DNA from: Sulfuricella sp.
GTDB lineage: Bacteria; Pseudomonadota; Gammaproteobacteria; Burkholderiales; Sulfuricellaceae
Direction: 5' to 3'
Length of the DNA: 63,049 bases
NCBI GenBank assembly: GCA_028714315.1
Contig: JAQTMN010000006.1
Span: forward strand, 1-63,049
The first letter of the stretch is position 1; each line of letters opens with the position of its first letter. This document shows, in pieces, positions 1-9,437 of this stretch. Under the pieces are notes generated by a model. The model had not been told where the DNA came from and did not search any database. It was given only the letters and a program-made list of their open reading frames with translations. The position numbers were made by a program, and so were the translations under genes.

Positions 1-432
1 CAGGATCAGCGCGGCCATAGCCTGTTGCGCTTTCTGCTTGGCTTTTTTTGGGGCGTTTTCAAAAGCTGTCCATACGGTATTCAGTTCGTCCTGATCGACT
101 GGCACCGGCCGGAGTTTTATCTTTCGCGGGGGCTTGCCTGCTGCGGCATCTTTGCGGGCTAGTTCCAGGGTTTCGGCGTTCCACAGTTCCGCCTGTACCT
201 TGGGGTCAGCCATGCGGTCAGATTCTTCGCGGGCTAGCTTCATAAGGTAGGTATGCTGGGCGGATTGGGGGAGGCTAGAAAGTGGGATGCGGTACTGTTG
301 CCCGCCGTTGGATTTCACTTGCACTACGGGATATTTTTCAGCTTTTATTTGGCGCTGTAACGTGCTTCGATCTACACCAAGCAATGCACAACCTTCTTTC
401 AATGAAATAAATATGTTATTGGTTTTACCCAT
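1..432 (-). CDS. Mu-like phage transposase, N-terminal part (cut by window edge)
   Basis: The reading frame opens at an ATG at 432 and stays open for 144 codons to the window edge, so the catalytic core is not visible. The N-terminus (about residues 8-50) looks like a winged-helix/MerR-type DNA-binding module with GVDRSTLQRQIK and QQYRIPLSSLP. Residues 115-144 have the WTAFENAPKKAKQKAQQAM type of linker seen in Mu/BcepMu-family transposases. Its place downstream of a BcepMu gp16-like gene and opposite a repressor fits the early operon of a transposable phage. In the family, the protein binds the phage ends and performs replicative transposition. The call rests on the N-terminus and context only; a DDE core in the missing part would confirm it. 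Confidence 0.68.
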   Translation of the reverse strand, partial: MGKTNNIFISLKEGCALLGVDRSTLQRQIKAEKYPVVQVKSNGGQQYRIPLSSLPQSAQHTYLMKLAREESDRMADPKVQAELWNAETLELARKDAAAGKPPRKIKLRPVPVDQDELNTVWTAFENAPKKAKQKAQQAMAALIL

Positions 433-506
433 TTGATTTATCGTTATTTATTTGGTTGTGCAAGGGTTGTGCATTGATGCACAACCTTTTTTTATAGGGT
501 TGTGCA
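385..506. repeat. Cluster of five GGTTGTGCA / TGCACAACC 9-mers
   Basis: The 9-mer occurs as GGTTGTGCA at 454-462, 465-473 and 498-506 and as its complement at 385-393 and 478-486. The cluster spans the start of the transposase gene and the gap before it. Such spacing suggests binding sites for a phage DNA-binding protein (regulator or transposase), but the protein is not known. Confidence 0.6.
465..493 (+). terminator. Perfect 9-bp hairpin followed by seven T
   Basis: GGTTGTGCA (465-473) pairs perfectly with TGCACAACC (478-486) around a TTGA loop, and TTTTTTT follows at 487-493. Read on the plus strand this has the form of a Rho-independent terminator and would shield the repressor gene from transcription entering from the left. 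The same bases belong to the 9-mer cluster, so a protein-binding role is also possible. Confidence 0.5.
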
Positions 507-508
507 AA

Positions 509-709
509 TTATTCGATTTCCCCGTTTTTGATGCCCAGTAGGACGGCGATCTTGTGGCTATACCCAAACCGGCAAGGAGTGTTCTTGCGCAACACGTCCC
601 TGACTTGGCCGGGCTTGAATCCATTTTCATTCGCCCATTGAGTGACGGATATCCCTTTACGAAATAGCTCTTCTTTGGCTTCTTTCCTGGTCTTTATTCG
701 CTTTTCCAT
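509..709 (-). CDS. BcepMu gp16-family phage DNA-binding protein
   Basis: The 66-residue protein has the features of the short BcepMu gp16 family found in transposable phages: an N-terminal KEAKEELFRKGISV stretch, the helix-turn-helix core SVTQWANENGFKPGQVRDVLRK, and the closing SHKIAVLLGIKNGE. Length is typical for the family. It is the first gene of the leftward early operon, directly below the early promoter and facing the repressor, the position of a Ner/Cro-like early regulator. The family's exact role is not established; regulation of early transcription is inferred from position and fold. Confidence 0.72.
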   Translation of the reverse strand: MEKRIKTRKEAKEELFRKGISVTQWANENGFKPGQVRDVLRKNTPCRFGYSHKIAVLLGIKNGEIE

Positions 710-747
710 AATTCTTTCCTCTGTTACGATGGGGACAACATGGGAAA

Positions 748-776
748 ATTATGGATATGTTTGTATCCATTGTCAA
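748..776 (-). promoter_or_regulatory. Phage early promoter with internal operator palindrome
   Basis: On the minus strand TTGACA (771-776) and CATAAT (748-753) are separated by 17 bases, a near-consensus sigma-70 promoter reading into the gp16-like gene. The spacer carries the perfect inverted repeat TGGATA-6-TATCCA at 752-769, which overlaps the -10 box. The divergent repressor starts at 792, so bound repressor would block early transcription. Confidence 0.65.
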
Positions 777-791
777 CAAGAAAGTGAATGA

Positions 792-1376
792 ATGGGCGCA
801 ATAATAGGAAATCGCATCAGGGAAGAGCGCAAGCGGTTGGGTTTGTCTCAAGATGCATTTGCCAAGCAGGTTGGCGTTCATCGCCGCTCACAGATCAATT
901 ATGAGTCAGGAGATAGGGAGCCTGACACGACCTACTTAGAATCCATTTCGAGGGTGGGTGTTGATGTCGGTTTTGTTCTTACCGGCGAGTCGTCGGAGTT
1001 ATCACGTAGGGCGTTATGGCATATCCTGATGGTGATTCAGGAATTCCTGAAACTTACGGGCCACGACAAAGAGCTTGAAAGCGCTTGCCGTTTGGCTGCT
1101 GAAGAAATCAAGGCCTTCGAGAGTAAAGGAGTGAGTGCAACTGAATCAGATAATGCAATCTTGGCGCTTCTCAAGAAAAGCCCCATATTGCTTTTGGATC
1201 AGCTGGAATTTGAGGAGCTACTTGAAAAGCTGGAATTCGTATTAGAGACAACAGGGCAAGTCTTGACGCCACCAAGCAAGGCGCGCGCTATCCTGCATTT
1301 GTATAGGGCTCTTAAAAGCAGTGAGGGGCGAATTGATCTGACAATGGTTAAAACGGCTATTGATTCGGCTATTTAA
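792..1376 (+). CDS. CI-like phage repressor (XRE-family HTH)
   Basis: The 194-residue protein begins with an XRE/HTH_3 domain (about residues 5-65: IREERKRLGLSQDAFAKQVGVHRRSQINYESGDREPD). The rest is helical and acidic, with no LexA/S24 Ser-Lys protease motif that I can see, so it is probably not self-cleaving. It diverges from the early operon across an operator-containing promoter, which is the usual arrangement of a transposable-phage repressor. It would bind the palindrome at 752-769 to maintain lysogeny. The HTH call is firm; the repressor role comes from position. Confidence 0.75.
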   Translation: MGAIIGNRIREERKRLGLSQDAFAKQVGVHRRSQINYESGDREPDTTYLESISRVGVDVGFVLTGESSELSRRALWHILMVIQEFLKLTGHDKELESACRLAAEEIKAFESKGVSATESDNAILALLKKSPILLLDQLEFEELLEKLEFVLETTGQVLTPPSKARAILHLYRALKSSEGRIDLTMVKTAIDSAI

Positions 1377-1439
1377 TGGCATGCCTTTGCGTTAGACAAA
1401 GCAGCGTGCAAGCCACGTTTTTGCGGCGTCTTTTTTGTT

Positions 1440-1774
1440 TCGCTTCTTATTCGCTCACACATAGAAAAATAGCGGAATATTTCAAACCTAAAAAAGGGTG
1501 AGGCGGCGCCGGACTCGAACCGGATCATACGGGCAAGGCCCATAACCTTTCCACTAGGAAACTACCGCCTAACCGAATTATAGATCAGGCTATTGCGCAT
1601 TCGTGGAGAATTTTTCCGGCGTTGCAGTTGTTCTTTATGTGTCGTTTCTTGTGCGCTTAATAGGTAAAACGGACGGAATATTTCAAATCTAAAAAGGTGA
1701 TCCGCTGCTCACCTTATCCCGTAATGCGTCAGGTTATCCCACTTTCTTTGGTCGGGAGTTCATATTTCAAACCT
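1440..1774. repeat. Repeated ATATTTCAAAYCT sites near the prophage end
   Basis: A 13-bp core occurs at 1477-1489, 1678-1690 and 1762-1774 in the same orientation. The first two copies sit in longer imperfect direct repeats (about 1424-1500 and 1632-1700) that share CGGAATATTTCAAA and a following A-run plus GGTGA. In Mu the transposase binds three such sites (L1-L3) at the left end, and these copies lie just outside the repressor gene. A plausible terminus is the CA at 1787-1788, giving TG on the other strand. The exact end is not proven. Confidence 0.55.
1501..1570 (-). tRNA. tRNA-like sequence, probably a pseudo-tRNA
   Basis: The minus strand folds as a 70-nt cloverleaf. It has a 7-bp acceptor (AGGCGGT with GCCGCCT, one G-U pair), a short D arm, a 5-bp anticodon stem with loop GCCTTGC, and a T arm with TTCGAGT in which four of five pairs form. 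The anticodon would read CTT (Lys), but position 33 is C instead of the near-universal U, the D loop is very short and no CCA is encoded. Those defects argue for a degenerate or non-decoding tRNA. It sits between two of the phage-end repeats. Confidence 0.45.
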
Positions 1775-1923
1775 CATGAGCCATAACAGGTATTACGGGA
1801 GGAAGATTAATTCCCATAGCCTTTGCCCGGCGGGGCGAAAAGGCTATGGAGATATCGTTATATCCAGTTGTTGGCGGCAAAATCAAGGTGGCTCGCGGAG
1901 CGCGGAGATCCCTTGTGCGAGCT

Positions 1924-2937
1924 TTACGGGGCGCGTCCCGCCCATCGGTCATCGATCATGCTTTCAATGCGCAGCGCCTGGGCTCGCGCGTTGCCTTCGC
2001 TGGTGGTGCGGAAAAACAACTCCGTTTCTTTAAGCTGGCGGGTGGAGAACCTGCCGTCCTTGCTGAACGCATGCGGATATTTTTTCAGCGAAACCAGCAG
2101 GGAGTTGCGCTCGTCCGGGTTGGTCACCCCCAGCTTGGCGACGATCTCCTCGGGAGTGTGGCTCGCCATCCATTGCAGGGTTTCGCGCAGCATGGCGACC
2201 ATCTTGCCGACTTTCCGCGGCGAGTCTTTCAGTACGTCGCTGCGCGTTTCCAGCGCGGCGTGGAGGAAGTTTGTGCCGGCGATGCCCTTCACGGTTTCCG
2301 GATCGGCCAAGTTGGCGAGAAAAAACACCTTGCCGTCGGCCAGCAGGCGAGTGGCGAATGGTTCGTCGCCCATCACCGCGTCCGCCGCGCCGGTGATCAT
2401 CAGCGAGGATTGCTCCACCCAGCTTTGCCCCGCCGGCACGATGCGGACGGTATCGGGCGCCACGCCGTCCGATTTGAGCAGCAACTCCGCCAGTTGCTGC
2501 GAGGTGGTCTTGCTGTTCTTGGTGCTGGTGTTCACGCCGATCACCCTGCCCTTGAGGTCGGCGATCCGCTTGACCTGCCCCTTCAGGCCGGAGCGCACCA
2601 TCAGCACGAACAGCGGCGCATCGTCCACTGCCGCCACGCCCACCACGTCGCCGCCGTTCGCCCGCAGCGACATGACGGCGGGAAAGCCGGCCACGGCGAA
2701 GTCGGCATTGCGTGTCACCAGGTTGTTCAGCGCCACCGCGCCGCCGCCGGTGTGGAGCAACTCGATACTGGCGCCGGCTTTTCTGTCGGCGCCGATTTTC
2801 GGGATCAGGTCGATCGGCAGGTAAGAAATATTGCGCGGCCCCGGTACGCTGACGACGATGCGCTCGTCGGCCCACGCGGCAAATACGCTCAATGCGAACA
2901 CCAAGGCGATTGAAAATCCTGCGAGTTTCCTGAACAT
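1924..2937 (-). CDS. ABC-transporter substrate-binding protein (SsuA/NMT1-like)
   Basis: The 337-residue protein starts at an ATG at 2937 with GGAG upstream on the minus strand and a clear signal peptide (MFRKLAGFSIALVFALSVFAAWA). The mature part has the periplasmic-binding-protein type 2 pattern of the nitrate/sulfonate/taurine/THI5 group: an opening strand, LLHTGGGAVALNNLVTRNADFAVAG, and the ADLKGRVIGVNT hinge. Permease and ATPase genes are not adjacent. The phage end lies about 140 bases downstream, so partner genes may have been separated by the insertion. The ligand cannot be told from sequence; sulfonates or related small compounds are typical. Confidence 0.7.
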   Translation of the reverse strand: MFRKLAGFSIALVFALSVFAAWADERIVVSVPGPRNISYLPIDLIPKIGADRKAGASIELLHTGGGAVALNNLVTRNADFAVAGFPAVMSLRANGGDVVGVAAVDDAPLFVLMVRSGLKGQVKRIADLKGRVIGVNTSTKNSKTTSQQLAELLLKSDGVAPDTVRIVPAGQSWVEQSSLMITGAADAVMGDEPFATRLLADGKVFFLANLADPETVKGIAGTNFLHAALETRSDVLKDSPRKVGKMVAMLRETLQWMASHTPEEIVAKLGVTNPDERNSLLVSLKKYPHAFSKDGRFSTRQLKETELFFRTTSEGNARAQALRIESMIDDRWAGRAP

Positions 2938-3009
2938 GTCTCTACTCCGCCAAGAACCGGACCGGCCGTTCTGATGCATCCAGTGGAACGGTGGGGTGAA
3001 AATGCCGCT

Positions 3010-4014
3010 TTAAATCGCCGCCAGATCCCAGCGCGGGCGGATATTGAACTTCCATTCCCGCGTCGTCGCCCGGTCGAGCCGCATGGCGCCGGCAAAGGCG
3101 ATCATGGCACCGTTGTCGGTGCAGAACTCCAGTTTCGGGTAGTACACTTCGAAACCCCGCCGCGCGGCCAGCGCGGAAAGGCGTTCGCGCAGTTGCCGGT
3201 TGGCGCCCACGCCTCCCGCCACGACCAGGCGGGAGAGCCCGGTCTGGCTCAACGCTGCGAGGGATTTTGCGGCGAGGACCTCGACGATGGCGTCCTGGAA
3301 CGCGCGGCAGATGTCGGCCACGGTCTGCTCATCTCGAGCTTGCTGGCCGGCCAGCGTCAGCACGGCGGTTTTCAGGCCGCTGAAACTGAAGTTGAGATCG
3401 CCGCTGTTGAGCATCGGGCGCGGCAGCCTGAAGCGGCCCGGCGTGCCGTGCTCGGCCAGCCGCGACAGCGCCGGTCCGCCAGGGTAGCCCAGCCCGAGCA
3501 GCTTGGCGGTCTTGTCGAAGGCTTCTCCGGCGGCGTCGTCCAGGGTTTCGCCCAGTGTTTCGTAGGCGCCGACGCCGGATACTTTCATCAATTGGCTGTG
3601 TCCGCCGGAAACCAGCAGCGCGACGAAGGGGAAGGCGGGCGGGGCGGGCTCCAGCAGCGGCGCCAGCAGGTGTCCTTCGAGGTGGTGGACGCCGAGCGTC
3701 GGCACGCCGAGCGCGAAACCGAGCGAGGCGGCGATGCTGGCGCCGACCAGCAGCGCCCCGGCCAGTCCCGGCCCTTCGGTGTAGGCGATGGCGTCGATGT
3801 CGTTCAGCGCGCAGCCCGCTTCGGTCAGGATTTGCCGGGTCAGCGGCAGCACGCGCCGGATATGGTCGCGCGAAGCGAGTTCAGGCACCACGCCGCCGTA
3901 CTCGGCATGCATCGCCACCTGCGAGTGCAGGGCATGGGCGAGGAGGCCGCGCTCCGTATGGTACAGGGCGACGCCGGTTTCGTCGCAGGAGGATTCGATT
4001 CCGAGAACTAGCAT
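3010..4014 (-). CDS. tsaD: tRNA N6-adenosine threonylcarbamoyltransferase TsaD
   Basis: TsaD transfers the threonylcarbamoyl group to A37 of ANN-decoding tRNAs, acting with TsaB, TsaC and TsaE in the cytoplasm. The 334-residue protein shows the ASKHA ATPase-like fold from its first residues ([12 protein letters not shown]). The metal-binding HLEGHLLAP lies at about 112-120, followed by [10 protein letters not shown] and, near the C-terminus, the aspartate in [11 protein letters not shown]. The length is normal. It is divergent from rpsU, the usual arrangement in proteobacteria, and the 104-bp gap carries the rpsU promoter. Confidence 0.96.
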   Translation of the reverse strand: MLVLGIESSCDETGVALYHTERGLLAHALHSQVAMHAEYGGVVPELASRDHIRRVLPLTRQILTEAGCALNDIDAIAYTEGPGLAGALLVGASIAASLGFALGVPTLGVHHLEGHLLAPLLEPAPPAFPFVALLVSGGHSQLMKVSGVGAYETLGETLDDAAGEAFDKTAKLLGLGYPGGPALSRLAEHGTPGRFRLPRPMLNSGDLNFSFSGLKTAVLTLAGQQARDEQTVADICRAFQDAIVEVLAAKSLAALSQTGLSRLVVAGGVGANRQLRERLSALAARRGFEVYYPKLEFCTDNGAMIAFAGAMRLDRATTREWKFNIRPRWDLAAI

Positions 4015-4042
4015 GGGCCAACATGATACCGGTAATCGGGCT

Positions 4043-4070
4043 TTGAAAAAAACGCTTTCGCTGGTAAAAT
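4043..4070 (+). promoter_or_regulatory. Sigma-70 promoter for rpsU operon
   Basis: TTGAAA at 4043-4048 and TAAAAT at 4065-4070 are 16 bases apart, about 50 bases before the rpsU start. Placement between divergent tsaD and rpsU supports the call; no transcript evidence is available. Confidence 0.55.
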
Positions 4071-4118
4071 GGAAAATTCCGTTTCAAATCCATAAACTTT
4101 ATTTAAGGTGATTTGCTC

Positions 4119-4331
4119 ATGCCGAGTGTACGCGTCAAGGAAAACGAACCGTTCGATGTAGCCCTGCGCCGCTTCAAGCGCGCCGTGGAAAAAACCGGTC
4201 TGCTGACCGAACTCCGCGCCCGCGAGTTCTACGAAAAACCCACCGCCGAGCGCAAGCGCAAGATGGCCGCCGCCGTCAAGCGCCACTACAAGCGCCTGCG
4301 CGGTCAGACCCTTCCCCCCAAGCTCTACTAA
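4119..4331 (+). CDS. rpsU: 30S ribosomal protein bS21
   Basis: The 70-residue basic protein has the bS21 pattern: [21 protein letters not shown] at the start, [24 protein letters not shown] in the middle and a short LPPKLY tail. It binds the 30S subunit near the anti-Shine-Dalgarno region and helps initiation. An AAGGTG ribosome site precedes the ATG at 4119; an in-frame codon two residues upstream is less likely. It is the first gene of the rpsU-yqeY-dnaG-rpoD unit. Confidence 0.97.
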   Translation: MPSVRVKENEPFDVALRRFKRAVEKTGLLTELRAREFYEKPTAERKRKMAAAVKRHYKRLRGQTLPPKLY

Positions 4332-4338
4332 GCGTTTC

Positions 4339-4785
4339 ATGAGTCTCAGGCTTCAAATCGCCGAGGATATGAAATCGGCGATGCGCGCCAAGGATGCGCC
4401 GCGCCTGGCGGCTATCCGGCTGCTTCTGGCGGCGATGAAGCAGCGCGAGGTGGACGAGCGCATCGAGCTGGCCGACGATCAGGTGGTCGCGGTCATCGAA
4501 AAGATGCTCAAGCAGCGGCGCGATTCGATTTCCCAGTACGAAGCCGCCGGTCGGCAGGATCTGGCGGATGTCGAGAAGTTCGAGGTGTCGGTGCTGCAAG
4601 GCTATATGCCCCAAGCCTTGTCCGAGAGCGAGATCGAAGCGTTGATTGCCGCCGCGGTGGCTTCGTCCGGCGCCGCCGGCGTGAAGGACATGGGCAAGGT
4701 GATGGCGATCGTCAAGCCGCAAATGGCCGGGCGCGCCGACATGGGTAAAGTCTCCGCCCTGATCAAGGCCAGGCTGGGCGGGTAA
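4339..4785 (+). CDS. GatB/YqeY domain protein
   Basis: The 148-residue protein matches the stand-alone YqeY family: MSLRLQIAEDMKSAMRAKDAPRLAAIRLLLAAMKQREVDER at the start and a C-terminal helical domain ending MGKVSALIKARLGG. This tail resembles the tRNA-binding tail of GatB/GatE amidotransferases. It starts 8 bases after rpsU and lies upstream of dnaG, a position conserved in many beta- and alphaproteobacteria. The function is not established; binding to a tRNA or to the translation machinery is inferred from the domain. Confidence 0.9.
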   Translation: MSLRLQIAEDMKSAMRAKDAPRLAAIRLLLAAMKQREVDERIELADDQVVAVIEKMLKQRRDSISQYEAAGRQDLADVEKFEVSVLQGYMPQALSESEIEALIAAAVASSGAAGVKDMGKVMAIVKPQMAGRADMGKVSALIKARLGG

Positions 4786-4910
4786 ATCTGCCCACGGTAG
4801 GCGGGCTTTGTCCGCCGAGGCGCGTGGAATGCGTCCTACTTGCCGTCTATGGCGTATTTGGCGCCGGACGAACGTAATCGGCGGGAGGCGCCCCTGGCGT
4901 TGAAAATCTG

Positions 4911-6656
4911 ATGATTCCGCAGTCCTTCATCCAGGATCTCCTCAACCGCCTGGATATCGTCGACGTCGTGGACCGTTATGTCCCGCTCAAAAAAGCCGGC
5001 GCGAATTACCTCGCCTGCTGTCCGTTTCACGGCGAAAAAACCCCTTCTTTTTCGGTTAGCCCCGCCAAGCAGTTTTATCATTGCTTCGGCTGCGGCGCCC
5101 ATGGCACGGCCATCGGCTTTGTCATGGAATATCAGGGGCTGGGTTTCGTCGAGGCAGTGGAGGAGTTGGCGAAGAGTGCCGGCTTGTCGGTGCCGAAGGA
5201 GGAATCCGGCAATTTCGAGCGCCGGCCCGAAGGCGAGATCGATGCGCTTTCCGATGCGCTGCAACGCGCCACCCGCTTTTACCGCGACGAGCTGAAGCGC
5301 TCCGAGACGGCAATTGCCTACCTGAAAAAACGCGGGCTTTCCGGCGAAATCGCGGCGCGCTTCGGCATCGGCTACGCGCCAGGCGGCTGGCAGGGCCTGG
5401 CCGGCGCCGTGCCCGACTACCAGGCGAAATCCCTGGTGCAGGCCGGGCTGGTGATCGAGGGGGAGGGCGGCAAGCGCTACGACCGCTTCCGCGACCGCGT
5501 CATGTTCCCCATCCTCAACCAGAAGGGTGCGGTGATCGGTTTCGGCGGACGCGTGATGGGAGTGGGCGAACCGAAATACCTCAATTCTCCCGAAACGCCG
5601 CTGTTCGAAAAAGGCCGCGAACTCTACGGCCTGTTCCAGGCGCGCCAGGCGATCCGCGCCGCCGGCAAGGTGATCGTGGTCGAAGGCTACATGGACGTGG
5701 TGGCGTTGGCGCAGCACGGCGTCGAATATGCCGTGGCCACGCTGGGCACCGCGACCACGTCGGTGCACGTGCAGAAACTGCTGCGCCAGACCGACAACGT
5801 GGTGTTCTGCTTCGACGGCGACGCGGCCGGCCGCAAGGCGGCATGGCGCGCGCTGGAAAACAGCCTGGCCTTGGTCGGCGACGAGAAAAGCGTCAAATTC
5901 CTGTTTCTGCCGCAGGGCGAAGACCCCGACAGTTATGTGCGCCAGCAAGGCAAGGCGGCGTTCGAGGCGCTGCTCGACGGCGCCATGCCGCTGTCGGAGT
6001 TCATGCTGCGCGAGCTCGCGGCCGGCGTGGACATGCAAACCATGGAGGGGCGGGCGCACTTTCTCAAGCTGGCGCAGCCCCTGGTGCAGCAGGTCGCGGC
6101 GCCCGCTCTTGGCCTGATGCTGCGGCAGCGGCTGGCGGAGCTGGCCGGTGTATCGCGGAATGAACTCGCGCAACTGGCGCCGGTCAAACCCGCCGTAACA
6201 CCAGTAGCCCAAAGGAATAAATCTTCCCGCAAGCCGCCTTCCCTGACCAGAAAATTGCTGCAGCTCCTGCTTTATCAACCTGGGCTGGCGGCGGAATTCG
6301 ATGCGAGCCTGTCGGGCGAAGGCTCGGAAGAACTGAAAACCTTGCGGGCGCTGCTCGATTTCGCGGCGATTACCAGCGGCTCGCCCAGGACCACCGTCGC
6401 CGTGCTGGAGTATTTCCGGGGAACGCATCACGAGGCCCTGCTGAGCGAGGTGTCGGGCGAGACGCTGCTGTGGGACGACGGCTTCGAGGTGGCGGCGGAA
6501 TTCGCCGGCGCGCTGGAGCAGTTGCACAAGCACGAGCGCCAGCGCCGCGTCGAATCCTTGCTCGCGCGGTCGCGCACGCAAGGGTTGTCCGCGGAGGAGA
6601 AGCAGGAATTGCAGCGTTTGTTGCAGGGTGGTTCGGTTTCGAACCGCTGCGCATAA
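4911..6656 (+). CDS. dnaG: DNA primase
   Basis: DnaG makes RNA primers at the replication fork. The 581-residue protein shows the N-terminal CHC2 zinc-binding domain (CPFHGEKTPSF...HCFGCGAHG at about residues 38-66), the RNA-polymerase core (YDRFRDRVMFPI, IGFGGRVMG) and the TOPRIM motif VVEGYMDVVAL near residue 257, followed by FCFDGDAAGRKAA. A helical C-terminal DnaB-interaction domain closes the protein. It follows yqeY by 125 bases and precedes rpoD by 104 bases, the classic macromolecular-synthesis arrangement. Length is normal. Confidence 0.97.
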   Translation: MIPQSFIQDLLNRLDIVDVVDRYVPLKKAGANYLACCPFHGEKTPSFSVSPAKQFYHCFGCGAHGTAIGFVMEYQGLGFVEAVEELAKSAGLSVPKEESGNFERRPEGEIDALSDALQRATRFYRDELKRSETAIAYLKKRGLSGEIAARFGIGYAPGGWQGLAGAVPDYQAKSLVQAGLVIEGEGGKRYDRFRDRVMFPILNQKGAVIGFGGRVMGVGEPKYLNSPETPLFEKGRELYGLFQARQAIRAAGKVIVVEGYMDVVALAQHGVEYAVATLGTATTSVHVQKLLRQTDNVVFCFDGDAAGRKAAWRALENSLALVGDEKSVKFLFLPQGEDPDSYVRQQGKAAFEALLDGAMPLSEFMLRELAAGVDMQTMEGRAHFLKLAQPLVQQVAAPALGLMLRQRLAELAGVSRNELAQLAPVKPAVTPVAQRNKSSRKPPSLTRKLLQLLLYQPGLAAEFDASLSGEGSEELKTLRALLDFAAITSGSPRTTVAVLEYFRGTHHEALLSEVSGETLLWDDGFEVAAEFAGALEQLHKHERQRRVESLLARSRTQGLSAEEKQELQRLLQGGSVSNRCA

Positions 6657-6686
6657 TGGGCCGAATTCCCCATGAGGGATGAGAAG

Positions 6687-6716
6687 TGGCCAAATTGGCC
6701 GGAATTGGTGTATAAT
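6687..6716 (+). promoter_or_regulatory. Possible promoter for rpoD
   Basis: A perfect TATAAT lies at 6711-6716, 45 bases before rpoD. The -35 candidate TGGCCA (6687-6692, spacing 18) is weak. rpoD often has its own promoter inside this operon, which makes an internal start reasonable. Confidence 0.4.
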
Positions 6717-6760
6717 CTAACCCTTTTTTCCACCGAAATCTTTAGCTGGAACAAATTGTT

Positions 6761-8644
<1,884 letters not shown>

Positions 8645-8660
8645 GCCAGGCCTGGCGCCG

Positions 8661-8733
8661 TTAACGTGAACCTCGCGAAGCGAGACTTCGTTCCCCTCGC
8701 CCGCTTGCGGGGAGAGGGTTAGGGAGAGGGAAA
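8661..8733. repeat. Intergenic repeat, family F copy 1
   Basis: The stretch begins TTAACGTGAA, contains the palindrome CTCGCGAAGCGAG and ends GGGAGAGGGAAAC. A longer relative lies at 10148-10275. It sits between rpoD and the tRNA and has no coding potential. Confidence 0.65.
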
Positions 8734-8747
8734 CGGCGCAGATTTAC

Positions 8748-8824
<77 letters not shown>

Positions 8825-8828
8825 TAAA

Positions 8829-8866
8829 ACAAAAGCCCAGGGTTGCCCCTGGGCTTTTGTCTTTTT
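8829..8866 (+). terminator. Rho-independent terminator after the tRNA
   Basis: AAAAGCCCAGGG (8831-8842) pairs perfectly with CCCTGGGCTTTT (8847-8858) around a 4-base loop, and a TTTTT run follows at 8862-8866. It lies 5 bases after the tRNA CCA. Confidence 0.88.
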
Positions 8867-8899
8867 GGCGGCGAAGCTATAACGGCAGGGAGAAACGAG

Positions 8900-9418
8900 A
8901 TGAGATTCCTGACAGCATTTTTGTTTGCCGCCTTGCTCGCGGGCTGCGCTGCTTACAGCGGCAGCGGGCTCAAACCCGGAGAGGCGCGGCTTGACGACGT
9001 GCTGAAAACAATGGGCCAGCCGGCGATGCGCTGGCAGGACCCGGCGGGCTCGGTGCAGTTGTCCTATCCTCGCGGGCCGATGGGCGATCACAGCTACATG
9101 GCCTATATCGGGCCGGACGGAAAGTTGCAGCGCATCGAGAACGTGCTGGACGCGAAGCATTTTGCGCGCATCAAGCCAGGGATGACCGAGGGTGAGGTTG
9201 CCCGTATCCTCGGGCCTGCCGAGCCAGCCTGGACGGTCTACTTCAAGGCGCGCGACGAACTGGTGTGGGAATGGCGCTATTGCGATGAGTGGAACGAGTT
9301 GGCGCGTTTCAACGTGCTGTTCGACGGCGGCAAGCTGATGGTGCGCTCGACCATGAGCCTGACCGAAGCGCAAAGAGGTTTGTGCGGAGGCGACGGAAGC
9401 TGCTGGTGCGGGCACTAA
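8900..9418 (+). CDS. Outer-membrane lipoprotein, SmpA/BamE-like
   Basis: The 172-residue protein starts at ATG 8900 after GGGAGAAACGAG. It has a lipoprotein signal peptide with lipobox LLAGC, the modified cysteine being about residue 16. The body holds two repeats of the BamE/SmpA-type pattern: LKPGEARLDDVLKTMGQPAMRWQDP and IKPGMTEGEVARILGPAEPAWTVYF. A cysteine-rich tail (CGGDGSCWCGH) is unusual. BamE-like proteins are small outer-membrane lipoproteins, but two copies in one chain differ from true BamE, so the role is unknown. A longer upstream frame runs into the terminator and is rejected as the start. Confidence 0.75.
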   Translation: MRFLTAFLFAALLAGCAAYSGSGLKPGEARLDDVLKTMGQPAMRWQDPAGSVQLSYPRGPMGDHSYMAYIGPDGKLQRIENVLDAKHFARIKPGMTEGEVARILGPAEPAWTVYFKARDELVWEWRYCDEWNELARFNVLFDGGKLMVRSTMSLTEAQRGLCGGDGSCWCGH

Positions 9419-9437
9419 ATAAGCCGGCTACCAGCCC

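Larger units (their letters stand above)
1377..1923. other. Non-coding prophage/host junction
   Basis: No convincing gene lies here. The stretch holds the tRNA-like sequence, the three repeated sites and the presumed phage-host boundary near 1788. The remaining 135 bases before the ABC-transporter gene show nothing I can name. Confidence 0.6.

Noticed and set aside
1846-2913. Plus-strand open frame opposite the ABC-transporter gene
   Set aside because: No signal peptide or domain; the minus-strand gene has both.
4836-6581. Long minus-strand open frame opposite dnaG
   Set aside because: Shadow of dnaG with low-complexity composition.
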